From positions 1 to 64,000 of the forward strand of contig NZ_BMMU01000024.1 of the NCBI RefSeq assembly GCF_014646095.1: DNA of 64,000 nucleotides, given 5' to 3'. A program made the translations under genes and the position numbers. Under the pieces are notes generated by a model. That model had not been told where the DNA came from. It searched no databases and saw only the letters and a list, made by a program, of their open reading frames with translations. Positions within the stretch are counted from its first letter, which is position 1. Every line of letters starts with the position of its first letter. This document shows, piece after piece, positions 7,786 through 16,632 of the stretch. This DNA is from Streptomyces lacrimifluminis (GTDB taxonomy: Bacteria; Actinomycetota; Actinomycetes; Streptomycetales; Streptomycetaceae).

Positions 7786-10239
7786 TCACTCCCGGATGCC
7801 CGCCAGTTCCACCGCCCGGCGGCGCAGAGCGATCGAGGCGGGGGCGACGGACGAGACCACGGCGAGCACCGCGCAGGTGCCCACGGCCACGCCGATGGCC
7901 GTCCAGGGAAGCTGGATCGTGGTCCACACCGACAGCAGGCCCAGGGCGCTCCACATGCCCGCCAGGTTGAGCACCGCGACCAGGAGTCCCAGCACTCCAC
8001 CGACCGCCACGACCATCAGAGCCTCGGCGCCCACGAGTCGCAGCACCTGCCACCGGGTGGCTCCGGCCAGGCGCAGCACAGCCAGGTCGCGTACCCGGTC
8101 GGAGGTCGCCATGACCATGGTGTTGGCCAGGGAGATACCGGTGTAGAGGAGGGCGATGCCAAGCACCAGCAGGAAGCCCATTCGGGTCGTCTCGTTCGTC
8201 TCGGGGTAACTCGCCTGCACCCACTGCTCCTTGGTGAAGACCTGCCCGCCCGAGGTGCGCACCTCGGCACGCAGCCCCGCGGCCACGGCGCCCGCGTCGG
8301 CGCCGTCGGTGAGGGCGACGTCGACCCGGTCGACGCTCGCGCCCGCGGCGTTGCGCGGGGTGACGTAGACGCCGTTGTTGCCGGTGCCGGTGGTCATCAC
8401 CGCGGCGATCCGCAGTGTTTTCCGAGTGCCGTCTCCGAGCCACACCCGCACGTGCTCTCCCACGGTGTGCTGCTGCCATTCCTCGTTGACGATGATCGAG
8501 TCGTCGTTGAGATCGCCGGCTTCTCCGGAGGCGATCGGCAGGTTTGTGGTGGCGGCCAACGGGCCGGGATCGGCGGAGCGAGCCTCGTCCTTGATGAGCG
8601 CCACGCCATCCTCCATGACGTAGACGGCGCTCGACGAGGTCGCGGACACCTCGGCGCCGGGCACCTTGCGCAAATCGCGCAGCGTCGCCGCGTCGAAGCC
8701 GCCGCTCGCCGGAGTGATGACGAAGGCGGCAGCCGTCTGCTCGCGGGTCTCCGTGGCCTTCGCCTCGTTCAGCGTCGCGGTGGCCCCGAGCAGGGAGCCC
8801 GTGAGGGCGACCGTGACCAGGACGGGCGCGGCGATCGCGGCGGTGCGCCGGACCCCGGCGGCGGCGTTCTCCCGCACCAGCATGCCGCCGGCACCCGGCA
8901 ACTGGGCCGGAAGCCATGCGATCAGCCGGGTCAACGGCCGCACCACGACGGGCGCGAGCAGTGCCACCGCGGTGATCAGCAGCATCGGGCGGCTCACGTA
9001 GGTCTTGCGGTGCAACAGGTCACCTGGGTCGCTGAACAGGGCCAGGCCCAGTGTCACGGCGGCGGTCAGCAGCAGGGCAGCGCCGGACAGCCAGCGGCCC
9101 CAGGTCATCGGGTTGGTGTCCACGGACGCCTCGCGCAACGCCTGGGTGGGGCCGGTGCGGCCCGCTCGCCAGGACGCGGCCACCACGCCGCACAGCGCGA
9201 CGAGCAGGCCGGTTGCGAAGGCCGTGTAGTACGGCCAGGTGGCGGCACCGATGGTGAACCAGTTCGGGGCGAGTCCGCCGTCAACGACCCAGGCGGCGAG
9301 CCGGGGTGCCCCGTAGGCGCCGAGCACGCAGCCGGCGGCAGAGGCGAGCACGCCGACCGAGAGGGCCTCGACGAAGACCATCCGGCGGATCTGCCCCGGG
9401 GTCGCCCCTGCCGTGCGCAGCAGCCCGAACTCCCGGCGCCGCTGGGCGACCGAGAAGGCGAAGGTGGACGCCACCACGAACACCGACACGAAGGTGGTGA
9501 CACCGCCCGCGGTGCCGAACATGGCGTTCATCGCGGTGAGGGCCTCGCTGTCCCGGTCGGGGTCGGCGTCGGCGTAGCGGCGCGCGTCACCGGTGAGGAC
9601 CTGGACACCTGGGCTGCCGCTCACCGCCGTACGCACGGCCGCCGTGTCTGCGTCCACGACCAGCTGAGTACTGTTCGGCCACAGTTGGGCCGCGCGTGCG
9701 TCGGTGTAGAACACGACGTTCTCGAAGCCGCGCCCGGTGACGGTTCCGACCACGCGTACGGCGCCACGATCGGTCTGTACCCGCTCACCCGGCTGCACCC
9801 AGTCGCCGCTGACGACGACCTCGTCGGCGGCGCGGGGGGCGCGTCCTTCGTCGATCTCGTACGGGGCGAAGACGGCCGTGGACCAGGGGTGGCCCACCAG
9901 ATCGCCGGGGCCGCCCTGTGCCCGTACGGCGAACGACCGGTCCTCGATGACGGTGCCGAGCTTCTTGAGCTTCACGACGGCGGCGGCGGGCACGGCGCGC
10001 GGCTGGGCGAGCTTCTGCACCCGGTCACCGATCGAGCTGGACACGCGCAGCGTGTCCGCTCCCTTCACCACGACGGGCGCCGCGGCGAACCGCTCCGGCT
10101 TCCGGTCGGGCGCGTGCAGCGACGAGGCGAGGGCCAGACCCATGACGGCGATCAGCGCGACACCGAGCGAGAGCGCGACGAAGCTGCCGACGAAGGTGAT
10201 CCAGCGGCTGCGCAGGGTGTGCAGGGCGACACTCAGCAC
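7786..10239 (-). CDS. ABC transporter permease with two FtsX domains
   Basis: An 817-residue membrane protein of the MacB/LolC type. One transmembrane segment near residues 12-38 is followed by an extracytoplasmic region. A first FtsX-like block (about 250-370) contains the FGLLRTAGATPGQIRRM coupling helix, and a second (about 690-815) contains LAVLRLAGATRWQVLRL. Further hydrophobic segments lie between them near 395-490. Together with the ATPase gene it overlaps by 7 bp, it should form an exporter or a mechanotransmission complex. The position beside an NRPS cluster, a DedA gene and a two-component system suggests export of, or protection from, a peptide. The substrate is unknown. Confidence 0.93.
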   Translation of the reverse strand: MLSVALHTLRSRWITFVGSFVALSLGVALIAVMGLALASSLHAPDRKPERFAAAPVVVKGADTLRVSSSIGDRVQKLAQPRAVPAAAVVKLKKLGTVIEDRSFAVRAQGGPGDLVGHPWSTAVFAPYEIDEGRAPRAADEVVVSGDWVQPGERVQTDRGAVRVVGTVTGRGFENVVFYTDARAAQLWPNSTQLVVDADTAAVRTAVSGSPGVQVLTGDARRYADADPDRDSEALTAMNAMFGTAGGVTTFVSVFVVASTFAFSVAQRRREFGLLRTAGATPGQIRRMVFVEALSVGVLASAAGCVLGAYGAPRLAAWVVDGGLAPNWFTIGAATWPYYTAFATGLLVALCGVVAASWRAGRTGPTQALREASVDTNPMTWGRWLSGAALLLTAAVTLGLALFSDPGDLLHRKTYVSRPMLLITAVALLAPVVVRPLTRLIAWLPAQLPGAGGMLVRENAAAGVRRTAAIAAPVLVTVALTGSLLGATATLNEAKATETREQTAAAFVITPASGGFDAATLRDLRKVPGAEVSATSSSAVYVMEDGVALIKDEARSADPGPLAATTNLPIASGEAGDLNDDSIIVNEEWQQHTVGEHVRVWLGDGTRKTLRIAAVMTTGTGNNGVYVTPRNAAGASVDRVDVALTDGADAGAVAAGLRAEVRTSGGQVFTKEQWVQASYPETNETTRMGFLLVLGIALLYTGISLANTMVMATSDRVRDLAVLRLAGATRWQVLRLVGAEALMVVAVGGVLGLLVAVLNLAGMWSALGLLSVWTTIQLPWTAIGVAVGTCAVLAVVSSVAPASIALRRRAVELAGIRE

Positions 10240-10970
10240 GGCGCGGCCTCCAGCTTGGTCATACGAGTGGCGATGTCGTCGGCACTCGCCCCGACCATCT
10301 CGCCGTTGACCCGTCCGTCGACGAGGAAGACGATGCGGTCGGCGTACGAGGCGGAGACCGGGTCGTGCGTGACCATGATGACCGTCTGGCCGTCGGCGTC
10401 GACCATGCCGCGCAGCAGCTTCAGCACCTCACGACCGGTCTGCGAGTCGAGGGCACCGGTCGGCTCGTCGCCGAAGAGCACCTCGGGGCGGGTGATCAGG
10501 GCACGGGCGAGGGCGACGCGCTGCTGCTGGCCGCCGGACATCTCCGTCGGCCGGTGTCGTGCCCGGTCACCGAGGCCGACCTGCTCGAGCACCTCGCGCA
10601 CCTGGGCCCTGGCCGGGCGGCGGCCCGCGAGCCGCAGGGGCAGCGCCACGTTCTGCTCGGCGGTCAGGGACGGCAAGAGGTTGAACGACTGGAAGACGAA
10701 CCCGATGCGTTCGCGTCGCAGAAGGGTCAGCTTGGTCTCGTTCAGCTTCGTCAGGTCGGTCCCGCCCACGACGACCGATCCCGATGTGGGGCGGTCCAGC
10801 CCGGCGGCGCACTGCAGCAGGGTCGACTTGCCGGAGCCGGAGGGGCCCATGACGGCGGTGAACGTGCCCTCCGGGAAGGAGAGCGAGACCTTGTCGAGCG
10901 CCGTCACCGCGCTGTCACCTGACCCGTACCGCCTGGTGACGGAGCGCAACTGGATGGCGTCCTTGTTCAT
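10233..10970 (-). CDS. ABC transporter ATPase, MacB/LolD type
   Basis: A 245-residue nucleotide-binding subunit. The Walker A motif is GPSGSGKST, the signature reads MSGGQQQRVALARAL, Walker B is VLFGDEPTGALDS, and the switch histidine is in VTHD. The ATG at 10970 (MNKDAIQLRS) was chosen over upstream starts because it matches the family N-terminus. It is the first gene of a two-gene operon with the FtsX permease, whose start it overlaps. A GCAGC-type dyad lies about 96 bp upstream. Confidence 0.94.
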   Translation of the reverse strand: MNKDAIQLRSVTRRYGSGDSAVTALDKVSLSFPEGTFTAVMGPSGSGKSTLLQCAAGLDRPTSGSVVVGGTDLTKLNETKLTLLRRERIGFVFQSFNLLPSLTAEQNVALPLRLAGRRPARAQVREVLEQVGLGDRARHRPTEMSGGQQQRVALARALITRPEVLFGDEPTGALDSQTGREVLKLLRGMVDADGQTVIMVTHDPVSASYADRIVFLVDGRVNGEMVGASADDIATRMTKLEAAPC

Positions 10971-11065
10971 CTGTCCCCACTGTTCGATGTCGGTCCTCCC
11001 GCACACCGGGCGGGACGGAATCGTTCAAAACGGTGCCTGCACGGCGTGTGGCAGGTAACTGCAAT

Positions 11066-11079
11066 GGCAGCAAGCTGCG
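11066..11079 (-). promoter_or_regulatory. GCAGC dyad upstream of the ABC operon
   Basis: The 14-mer GGCAGCAAGCTGCG contains the perfect dyad GCAGC-AA-GCTGC. The identical 14-mer occurs at 13721-13734 upstream of the AfsR-like gene, placed similarly relative to that start. It may be a shared regulator site; the binding protein is unknown. Confidence 0.4.
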
Positions 11080-11119
11080 TGCCCCGACGGGCGGTTCGGG
11101 TTTTCGACGTTCTGCGGAC

Positions 11120-11635
11120 TCAGCCGGGCCCCGCAGGCCCTATGACGTACCCGATCAGGACGAACGCCGGTGCCCACACGGCGCTGCTGACCACGGACCA
11201 GAGGAGATAGCGCCGCAGTGGCATGCCGGTCGCCCCGCACAGGGTGGGCACGAGCGTGCGCAGGACCGCGGTGAAGCGTCCGACGAACACCGCGCAGCCG
11301 CCGCGCCGTTCGATCAGACCGAGAGCCCGCTCGGCGTACCTGCCCCGGCGTGTCGGGCCCCGCAGGGGAGCCAGGACCCGTGCCCGCCAGCGGCGCCCGA
11401 TCGCGTACCCGACGATATTGCCCAGGACCGCGCCGGCGACCGCGGCGAGCAACGTGGCCTCGATGGTGATGACGCCGCTCCAGGCGAGCGCGCCGCCGAG
11501 GACCACGGCCGTCTGCCCCGGCAGCAGCGCACCCACCATCGGCAGCGCCGCTTCCAGCGCGGGCAGAAGCAGCACCGCGCAGAGGACGCCGGAGCTCCCG
11601 TAGGCCCCCATGTGCTCTGCCAGCCATCCCGTCAT
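11120..11635 (-). CDS. DedA-family membrane protein
   Basis: A 171-residue membrane protein of the DedA/SNARE-associated family, shorter than typical members of about 200 residues. It shows the family features in order: a hydrophobic N-terminal segment with PALEAALPMVGALLPGQ, a re-entrant GNIVGYAIGRRW segment, the VGRFTAVLRTLVPTLCGATGM motif with its conserved arginines, and two C-terminal hydrophobic segments. DedA proteins include lipid scramblases and affect envelope integrity and resistance to cationic peptides. A 21-bp operator-like sequence lies about 84 bp upstream and is also present before the sensor kinase gene. Regulation by that two-component system is therefore plausible. Confidence 0.88.
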   Translation of the reverse strand: MTGWLAEHMGAYGSSGVLCAVLLLPALEAALPMVGALLPGQTAVVLGGALAWSGVITIEATLLAAVAGAVLGNIVGYAIGRRWRARVLAPLRGPTRRGRYAERALGLIERRGGCAVFVGRFTAVLRTLVPTLCGATGMPLRRYLLWSVVSSAVWAPAFVLIGYVIGPAGPG

Positions 11636-11719
11636 CAGGGCGCCGCCTCTCTCGTTCGCTCGGTGACTCCACGAAACCGCGTGGAGGCATCGCGGCGCAG
11701 TGCGGCAGAAGCGAGACTT

Positions 11720-11740
11720 GGGGTATGGCCAGCCCTACCC
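11720..11740 (-). promoter_or_regulatory. Operator-like 21-bp sequence upstream of the DedA gene
   Basis: Read on the minus strand this contains GGGTAGGGCTGGCCATACCC, an imperfect dyad (GGTAgGGC/GCCaTACC). The full 21 bp are found exactly within 13783-13806 before the sensor kinase gene, in the same orientation relative to the downstream gene. This is a candidate response-regulator binding site. Confidence 0.6.
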
Positions 11741-11752
11741 GCGCCGCTCCGC

Positions 11753-13600
11753 TCAGCTCGCCCTGGTCAGCCGGGAGTCGGCGAGGCACCCGTGCGGGCC
11801 TGCGGCGACGAGCCGCATCAGCTCGTGGAAGCGGTACCGGGGCCTGCCCTCCGTGTCGATGCCGGCCATCTCCAGCACCGCCCCTTCGACCAGCCGCTCC
11901 AGGAGTTCCTCGGCGTTCTCCTCGGACAGACCGGACTCCAGTGCGACGGCTGCCGTGGTGAACGTGCCGCTCTCCCTCGGGGCCAGAGCCCGAACCAACT
12001 CCTGCTCGACCGCGGGAAGTTGTCGCAGCGCCGAGTCCAGGCTCCGGCGTACGTCCCCGCCGCCGATGCGCAACTCCTCGATGCGCAGCGCTGGATCGGA
12101 CAGGCGCCGGGCGAGGCGGGCCGCGGGCCAGTGGGGCCGGGTGGCCAGTCGGTCGGCGGCTGCCCGCAGCGCGAGCGGCAGACCCGCGCATGCCTCGGAG
12201 ATGACGTTGACGGCCTCGGGCTCGCCGAGGATCCGTGACCTTCCGGCCATCGAGGTGAGCAGGGCGAGCGACTCCGCGGTCCCCATCGGTTCGAGCACGA
12301 CGGTACGGAAGCCGGGCAGCGCGGGGAGCCTGCTGCGGCTCGTGACGAGGACGGCGGCGTCGGCCGTGGGCGGAAGCAAGGCGTCGATGCGGAGTTCGTT
12401 CGATGCGTCGTCCAGCAGGATCAGCAGTCGACGCCCCGCCGTCCAGGTGCGGTAGCGGCGGATCAGGTCGTCCAGCTGCTCGGGTCCGCTGCCGGACGCC
12501 GAGGTGTCGTCACCGGCTTCGCCGAGCGCCCGCAGCAGTTGCCTGAGAACGGTGGCGCAATCCTTCGCCGTGCCGTCCTCATGGCGCAGCTGGACATGGA
12601 GCAGGCCGTCGGGGAACTCGTGAGCCACGGCGTGTGCGGCCTGGACGGCGAGTGTGGTCTTGCCGACCCCCGCCATGCCGGCGATCAGCATCCGTCGCGC
12701 CCGGAACCCGTCGCGACGATGGCCGGGGGCGGCTGCCAACCGCGCGCACAGCTCCGCCAGCTCGTTCTCCCTGCCGGTGAAGTCGGCTATGGCGGGCGGC
12801 ACCATGACGGGCGGCAGGGTCTTCGGCGACGTGCGGGAGACACGCGCCGGCCCCGGGTGTGACAGCTGGCTCAACTCCCCGCCGAGCACCGCCTGATGGA
12901 TGGCCCTCAGATCCGGACCGGGGTCCACGCCGAGTTCCTCGGCGAGTGCCTCACGGCCCTCCTGGAACGCCTGCAGCGCCTCGGCCTGCCGCCCACACCG
13001 GTACAAAGCCGTCATCAACTGGACCCGGAGCCGCTCCCGCAGCGGGAACTTGGCGACGAGACCGATGAGTTCGGGGACGAGCGGCTCATGCCGGCCGAGT
13101 TCCAGGTCGGCCTCCATACGGTGTTCAAGCGTGCTTGTCCGAGCCTCCTCCAGTTGTGGGAGTTCCACCTCCGCGAGATACGGCGTCACATTGGACAGCG
13201 CCGGACCATGCCACAGACTGAGCGCGCTCGTGAACGCACCGGCCGCCTCCTCGAAGCGACGCTCCTCCAGCGCCTTGCGGCCGAGCCGGTCCAGACGCTC
13301 GAAATCGAGCACGTCGATCCGTGCACCGGCGGCAGTCAGTTGGTAGCCGGGCTGTCGGCGGACCAGGTCGACGCCAGGCCCCAGAAGTTTCCGCAGTCGC
13401 GATATGTATGTGTAGATCTGCGCGTTCATCGTGGCGGGCGGGTCCCATCCCCACAGCAGTTCGCTCAGTTGTCCGTCGCTCACCACCCGGCCGCGGGCGA
13501 GCAGCAGCACGGCCAGCACCGTGTGCACCTTGGAGCCCGAAAGCGCGATGCGCCGTGCTCCGTCTCTCGCCTCCACCGGACCGAGAAGCCGGAATTCCAT
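11753..13600 (-). CDS. AfsR-like regulator (SARP + NB-ARC ATPase)
   Basis: A 615-residue regulator. Residues 1-95 form an OmpR-type winged helix (FRLLGPVEA, ISRLRKLLG). Residues 95-245 form a bacterial transcriptional activator domain. From about 275 there is an NTPase domain with the P-loop GMAGVGKTT and LLILLDDA. It is much shorter than AfsR and lacks the C-terminal TPR region. Such proteins activate secondary-metabolite genes by binding direct repeats near -35 boxes. It is divergent from the sensor kinase gene and lies between the NRPS/ABC region and that two-component system. Control of the neighbouring peptide cluster or exporter is a reasonable inference. Confidence 0.92.
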   Translation of the reverse strand: MEFRLLGPVEARDGARRIALSGSKVHTVLAVLLLARGRVVSDGQLSELLWGWDPPATMNAQIYTYISRLRKLLGPGVDLVRRQPGYQLTAAGARIDVLDFERLDRLGRKALEERRFEEAAGAFTSALSLWHGPALSNVTPYLAEVELPQLEEARTSTLEHRMEADLELGRHEPLVPELIGLVAKFPLRERLRVQLMTALYRCGRQAEALQAFQEGREALAEELGVDPGPDLRAIHQAVLGGELSQLSHPGPARVSRTSPKTLPPVMVPPAIADFTGRENELAELCARLAAAPGHRRDGFRARRMLIAGMAGVGKTTLAVQAAHAVAHEFPDGLLHVQLRHEDGTAKDCATVLRQLLRALGEAGDDTSASGSGPEQLDDLIRRYRTWTAGRRLLILLDDASNELRIDALLPPTADAAVLVTSRSRLPALPGFRTVVLEPMGTAESLALLTSMAGRSRILGEPEAVNVISEACAGLPLALRAAADRLATRPHWPAARLARRLSDPALRIEELRIGGGDVRRSLDSALRQLPAVEQELVRALAPRESGTFTTAAVALESGLSEENAEELLERLVEGAVLEMAGIDTEGRPRYRFHELMRLVAAGPHGCLADSRLTRAS

Positions 13601-13720
13601 GAGTCATCCCCCACCTCGTGCCGCCGTGCCGCGTGGGCGACCCGGCCGGCGCGGAACGCCGAAGCGTCGTTCTCCGGCCAATGCTCACGCCGCAGGTTGG
13701 CGGAATTGCTGCTTCGATAC

Positions 13721-13734
13721 GGCAGCAAGCTGCG
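13721..13734 (-). promoter_or_regulatory. GCAGC dyad upstream of the AfsR-like gene
   Basis: This is the second exact copy of the 14-mer GGCAGCAAGCTGCG, about 121 bp upstream of the AfsR-like start. See the copy at 11066-11079. Autoregulation by the AfsR-like protein is one possibility. Confidence 0.4.
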
Positions 13735-13782
13735 GTGGCAGAACCCTGCAGGGAAGCGACCGTGACCTGCCGCCATACCACC

Positions 13783-13806
13783 GGGGGTAGGGCTGGCCAT
13801 ACCCCC
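13783..13806 (+). promoter_or_regulatory. Operator-like sequence upstream of the sensor kinase gene
   Basis: A 24-bp imperfect palindrome with G5 and C5 ends around GGTAGGGCTGGCCATACC. It ends 55 bp before the kinase ATG. Its inner 21 bp equal the site before the DedA gene. A TACGCT at 13850-13855 could be the -10 box of a nearly leaderless transcript. This suggests autoregulation of the two-component system. Confidence 0.6.
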
Positions 13807-13861
13807 GGACCACCCCCTGGACCGATGGCACCGGCCGGGCCGCACCTTCTACGCTGACGGA

Positions 13862-15151
13862 ATGCACCCTCGGAACGTGTGGCAGGCCATGGCCACGCCG
13901 GGCTTCCTGCTCTCGCCGTGGCCATGGCGGTCGGTCGCCTACCTGCTCACCGGCGTGCTGTCCGGCGTTGTCGCTCTCGTGGGGATCGTGGGCATGGCGG
14001 TGGTCGGCGGTGTCCTCGCCATCGTGCTCGTGGGGCTTCCCCTCCTCGTCGTCGTGGCCCTCACCGGAATCCCGGTGGCGTGGGCGGAGCGGCACAGGCT
14101 GCGCCTGATCGACCATGACCCGGTCGCCGACCGGCACCAGGTGCCGGCCGCCAAAGGGCTGTGGCCGTGGCTGGCGACGCGACTGAGGGAACAGACGACC
14201 TGGCGAGAACTCGGATACGCGCTGGTGTTCGCCGGGTTGTTGTGGCCGGTCGACGCTTTCGCGATCACGGTCGGTCTGCTCTTCCCATTGGCGATGATCG
14301 CGACCCCGCTCGTGATGGCGACAGTCGGTGACGGCCAAGAGACCAAGGTGCTCAAGGTCTGGATGGTCACCACGTGGCCTACGGCCTTCGGGATCGCCGT
14401 ACTCGGGCTGGTCCTCCTGGTCCTGGGCAGTTATGCCCTGGGGGCCGCGGCCGGTGCCCGGGCAGAGCTGACGCGTCTGCTGATCGCGCCGCGTGAGAGC
14501 GATCTGGGGGCGAAGGTCGTGGAACTGACGCGCTCGCGGTTCCGGTTGGTCGATGCCTTCGAGGCGGAGCGGCGACGCATCGAGCGCGATTTGCACGACG
14601 GGGCGCAGCAACGGCTGGTGGCACTGACGATGACACTCGGCCTGGCCCGCCTGGACGTGCCGCCCGGGCCGCTGGCCGACCAACTGGCCAAGGCTCACGC
14701 GGAGGCGGGCAAGGCGCTCGCGGAGCTCCGGGAACTCATCCACGGCATCCATCCCAAGGTCCTGGCGGACTACGGTCTCCAGGCGGCGGTCGCTGACGCG
14801 GCGGACCGCTCCGCGGTTCCCGTGGACGTCGACCTGGAGCTGTCCGGGCGGCTGCCCCAGGCGGTCGAGGCTGCCGCGTACTTCGTCGTCTGCGAAGCCC
14901 TCGCCAACATTGCCAAGCACAGCGGGGCCAACTCCGCGGAGGTGGCCGGGGGGTACCGCGACGGACTTCTGTTCCTGCAGGTGTCCGACGACGGCCGAGG
15001 CGGCGCGGTTGCGGGGACCGGCAGCGGGCTGACCGGACTCGCGGACCGGGTGTCGGTGCTGGATGGCAGACTTTCTCTGTCCAGTCCACCGGGCGGACCG
15101 ACCCTGTTGTGTGTGGAGTTTCCTTGCGAATTGACAGACCGCTCCGCGTAG
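13862..15151 (+). CDS. Two-component sensor histidine kinase (PF13796-type membrane sensor)
   Basis: A 429-residue kinase. The N-terminal part (about 15-210) has four or more hydrophobic segments with the pattern of the 'putative sensor' family. The dimerisation/phosphoacceptor helix reads ERRRIERDLHDGAQQRLVAL (His near residue 244), typical of DesK/NarX-like HisKA_3 kinases. The ATPase domain has AANIAKHSGAN-like N-box and SDDGRGG G-box motifs. The reading frame overlaps the response regulator start. Similar kinases often sense envelope or antibiotic stress and control ABC exporters, which fits the neighbouring genes. Confidence 0.93.
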   Translation: MHPRNVWQAMATPGFLLSPWPWRSVAYLLTGVLSGVVALVGIVGMAVVGGVLAIVLVGLPLLVVVALTGIPVAWAERHRLRLIDHDPVADRHQVPAAKGLWPWLATRLREQTTWRELGYALVFAGLLWPVDAFAITVGLLFPLAMIATPLVMATVGDGQETKVLKVWMVTTWPTAFGIAVLGLVLLVLGSYALGAAAGARAELTRLLIAPRESDLGAKVVELTRSRFRLVDAFEAERRRIERDLHDGAQQRLVALTMTLGLARLDVPPGPLADQLAKAHAEAGKALAELRELIHGIHPKVLADYGLQAAVADAADRSAVPVDVDLELSGRLPQAVEAAAYFVVCEALANIAKHSGANSAEVAGGYRDGLLFLQVSDDGRGGAVAGTGSGLTGLADRVSVLDGRLSLSSPPGGPTLLCVEFPCELTDRSA

Positions 15152-15783
15152 TACTGGCCGAGGACAGCGTGTTGCTGCGGGAAGGACTCATCAGTCTGCT
15201 CACCCGCTGCGGCCACGAGGTGGTCGCGGCTGTCGGTGATGCCGTGGCACTGGTCGCAGCGGTCGAGGAGCACGCCCCCGACATCGTCGTGACCGACGTC
15301 CGTATGCCCCCGGCTTTCCAGGACGAAGGACTGCACGCGGCGCTACAACTGCGCGAGAAGCGGCCCGCACTTCCCGTTCTGGTGCTTAGTCAGTACGTGC
15401 AGCGGACGTACGCGTCCGAACTGCTGGATTCCGGCGACGGCACGGGCGTCGGTTACCTGCTGAAGGACCGGGTCGGCCAGGTCGAGGAGTTCATGGACGC
15501 CCTGGGTGAAGTCGCCGACGGAGGCACGGTCGTCGACTCCGAAGTCGTACGCCAACTGCTGCGCCGTCGCCGCGATCCGCTGGAGCGGCTCACACCGCGC
15601 GAGCGGGAGGTACTGGCCTTGATCGCGGAAGGCAAGTCGAACGGGGCGATCGCCCGCGAACTGGTGGTGTCCGAGGCGGCCGTCGGCAAGCACATCAGCA
15701 GCATCCTCACCAAGCTGGACCTGCCACCCGCGAACGAAACCCATCGCAGGGTGCTGGCAGTCCTCGCCTACCTGCGGGCATGA
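15124..15783 (+). CDS. LuxR-family response regulator
   Basis: A response regulator of 219 residues if the TTG at 15124 is used; a GTG at 15109 would add five. The receiver domain has acidic residues in LAEDS and the phosphorylated Asp in VVTDVRMPP. The C-terminal LuxR helix-turn-helix begins at LTPREREVLALIAEGKSN. It overlaps the kinase gene by 28 bp, so the pair is co-translated. The GGGTAGGG..CCATACCC palindromes before the kinase and DedA genes are its most likely targets. Confidence 0.92.
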   Translation: MRIDRPLRVVLAEDSVLLREGLISLLTRCGHEVVAAVGDAVALVAAVEEHAPDIVVTDVRMPPAFQDEGLHAALQLREKRPALPVLVLSQYVQRTYASELLDSGDGTGVGYLLKDRVGQVEEFMDALGEVADGGTVVDSEVVRQLLRRRRDPLERLTPREREVLALIAEGKSNGAIARELVVSEAAVGKHISSILTKLDLPPANETHRRVLAVLAYLRA

Positions 15784-15964
15784 GCCGAGGCCTGGTCCCC
15801 GCCCCGACCCCGTGCGGCCATCCTCCGCGCCCACGATACGCAGGATGCGGCACCGGGCATGGCGGGCCAGGTGGGCTGGGAGATGGTGAGGGTGCGGGGG
15901 CGTCGTGTCCGGCTCGGCGTCTTCGTGGCCGTCCTGGTAGTACGGGGCGAGCAGGCGCGGCAAG

Positions 15965-16560
15965 GTGCGCACGAGCACGGGCAGCCCGCAGTGGCAGGTC
16001 ACTGACGGGCACGACACCGCGGAGACCGCGGTGGACGCGACGACGCAGACGATCACGCGGCGGCTCGACCCGTTCGGCAACGCCCGGGGTACGCAGTCGA
16101 GTTCGGGTTCGTGGCTGGGTGACAAGGGCTTCGTGAGCGGTGTGCAGGACTTGGTGACGGGTCTGGCGCACCTGGGGGCGAGGGAGTACGACTCGACGAC
16201 CGGCCGGTTCGTGTCGGACGATCCGGTCCTGGAGTTGACGGACGCCCAGCAGATCGACGGGTACACGTACGCGGCGGACAACCCGGTCTCGGGCAGCGAT
16301 CCGACGGGTATGGACGACTGGTACAACGACCCGACGATGAACACGTGCGCCATCGACTGCGGCAGCGCACCCGCACCGGCGACGACCACGGCGACCGCAT
16401 CCTCCGCGTCCTCGTCTTCCTCGCACAGCGGAGGCGGTGGTGGCGGTGGTGGCGCGGAGACGGGGACGCCACGGTGCCGACCGGGACGTGGGTGAAGTTC
16501 TACGTCGAGGACGGGAAGAAACTCAAGGACTCCATCGGTTTCGCCGATCAGACTGAGTGA
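15965..16560 (+). pseudogene. RHS-repeat protein C-terminal remnant, frameshifted
   Basis: The frame from 15965 encodes an RHS core fragment: TRRLDPFGNARG, then GLAHLGAREYDSTTGRFVSDD, then YTYAADNPVSGSDPTGM, which normally precedes a variable toxin tip. No N-terminal RHS body is present upstream. After a Ser/Gly-rich stretch at 16425-16460 this frame soon stops (16495), while another frame continues as TWVKFYVEDGKKLKDSIG to 16560. That looks like a frameshift in the GGTGGC run. RHS proteins are large polymorphic toxins; this copy is too truncated to be one. The 181 bp between the response regulator and this fragment show nothing recognisable. Confidence 0.75.
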
Positions 16561-16632
16561 CGCCCTGGAACCGAACATGTGTGCGTGCCGCGTTGCGATC
16601 TGCCGCGAGCATATGACCCCAGGAGGTGAGCG

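Noticed and set aside
8452..11058. Plus-strand open frame of 868 codons opposite the ABC transporter
   Set aside because: It runs opposite the permease and ATPase, whose motifs are unmistakable. The plus-strand protein has shadow composition.
15784..15964. Coding-looking minus-strand stretch between the response regulator and the RHS remnant
   Set aside because: No start, no domain and no ribosome site; insufficient to call a gene.
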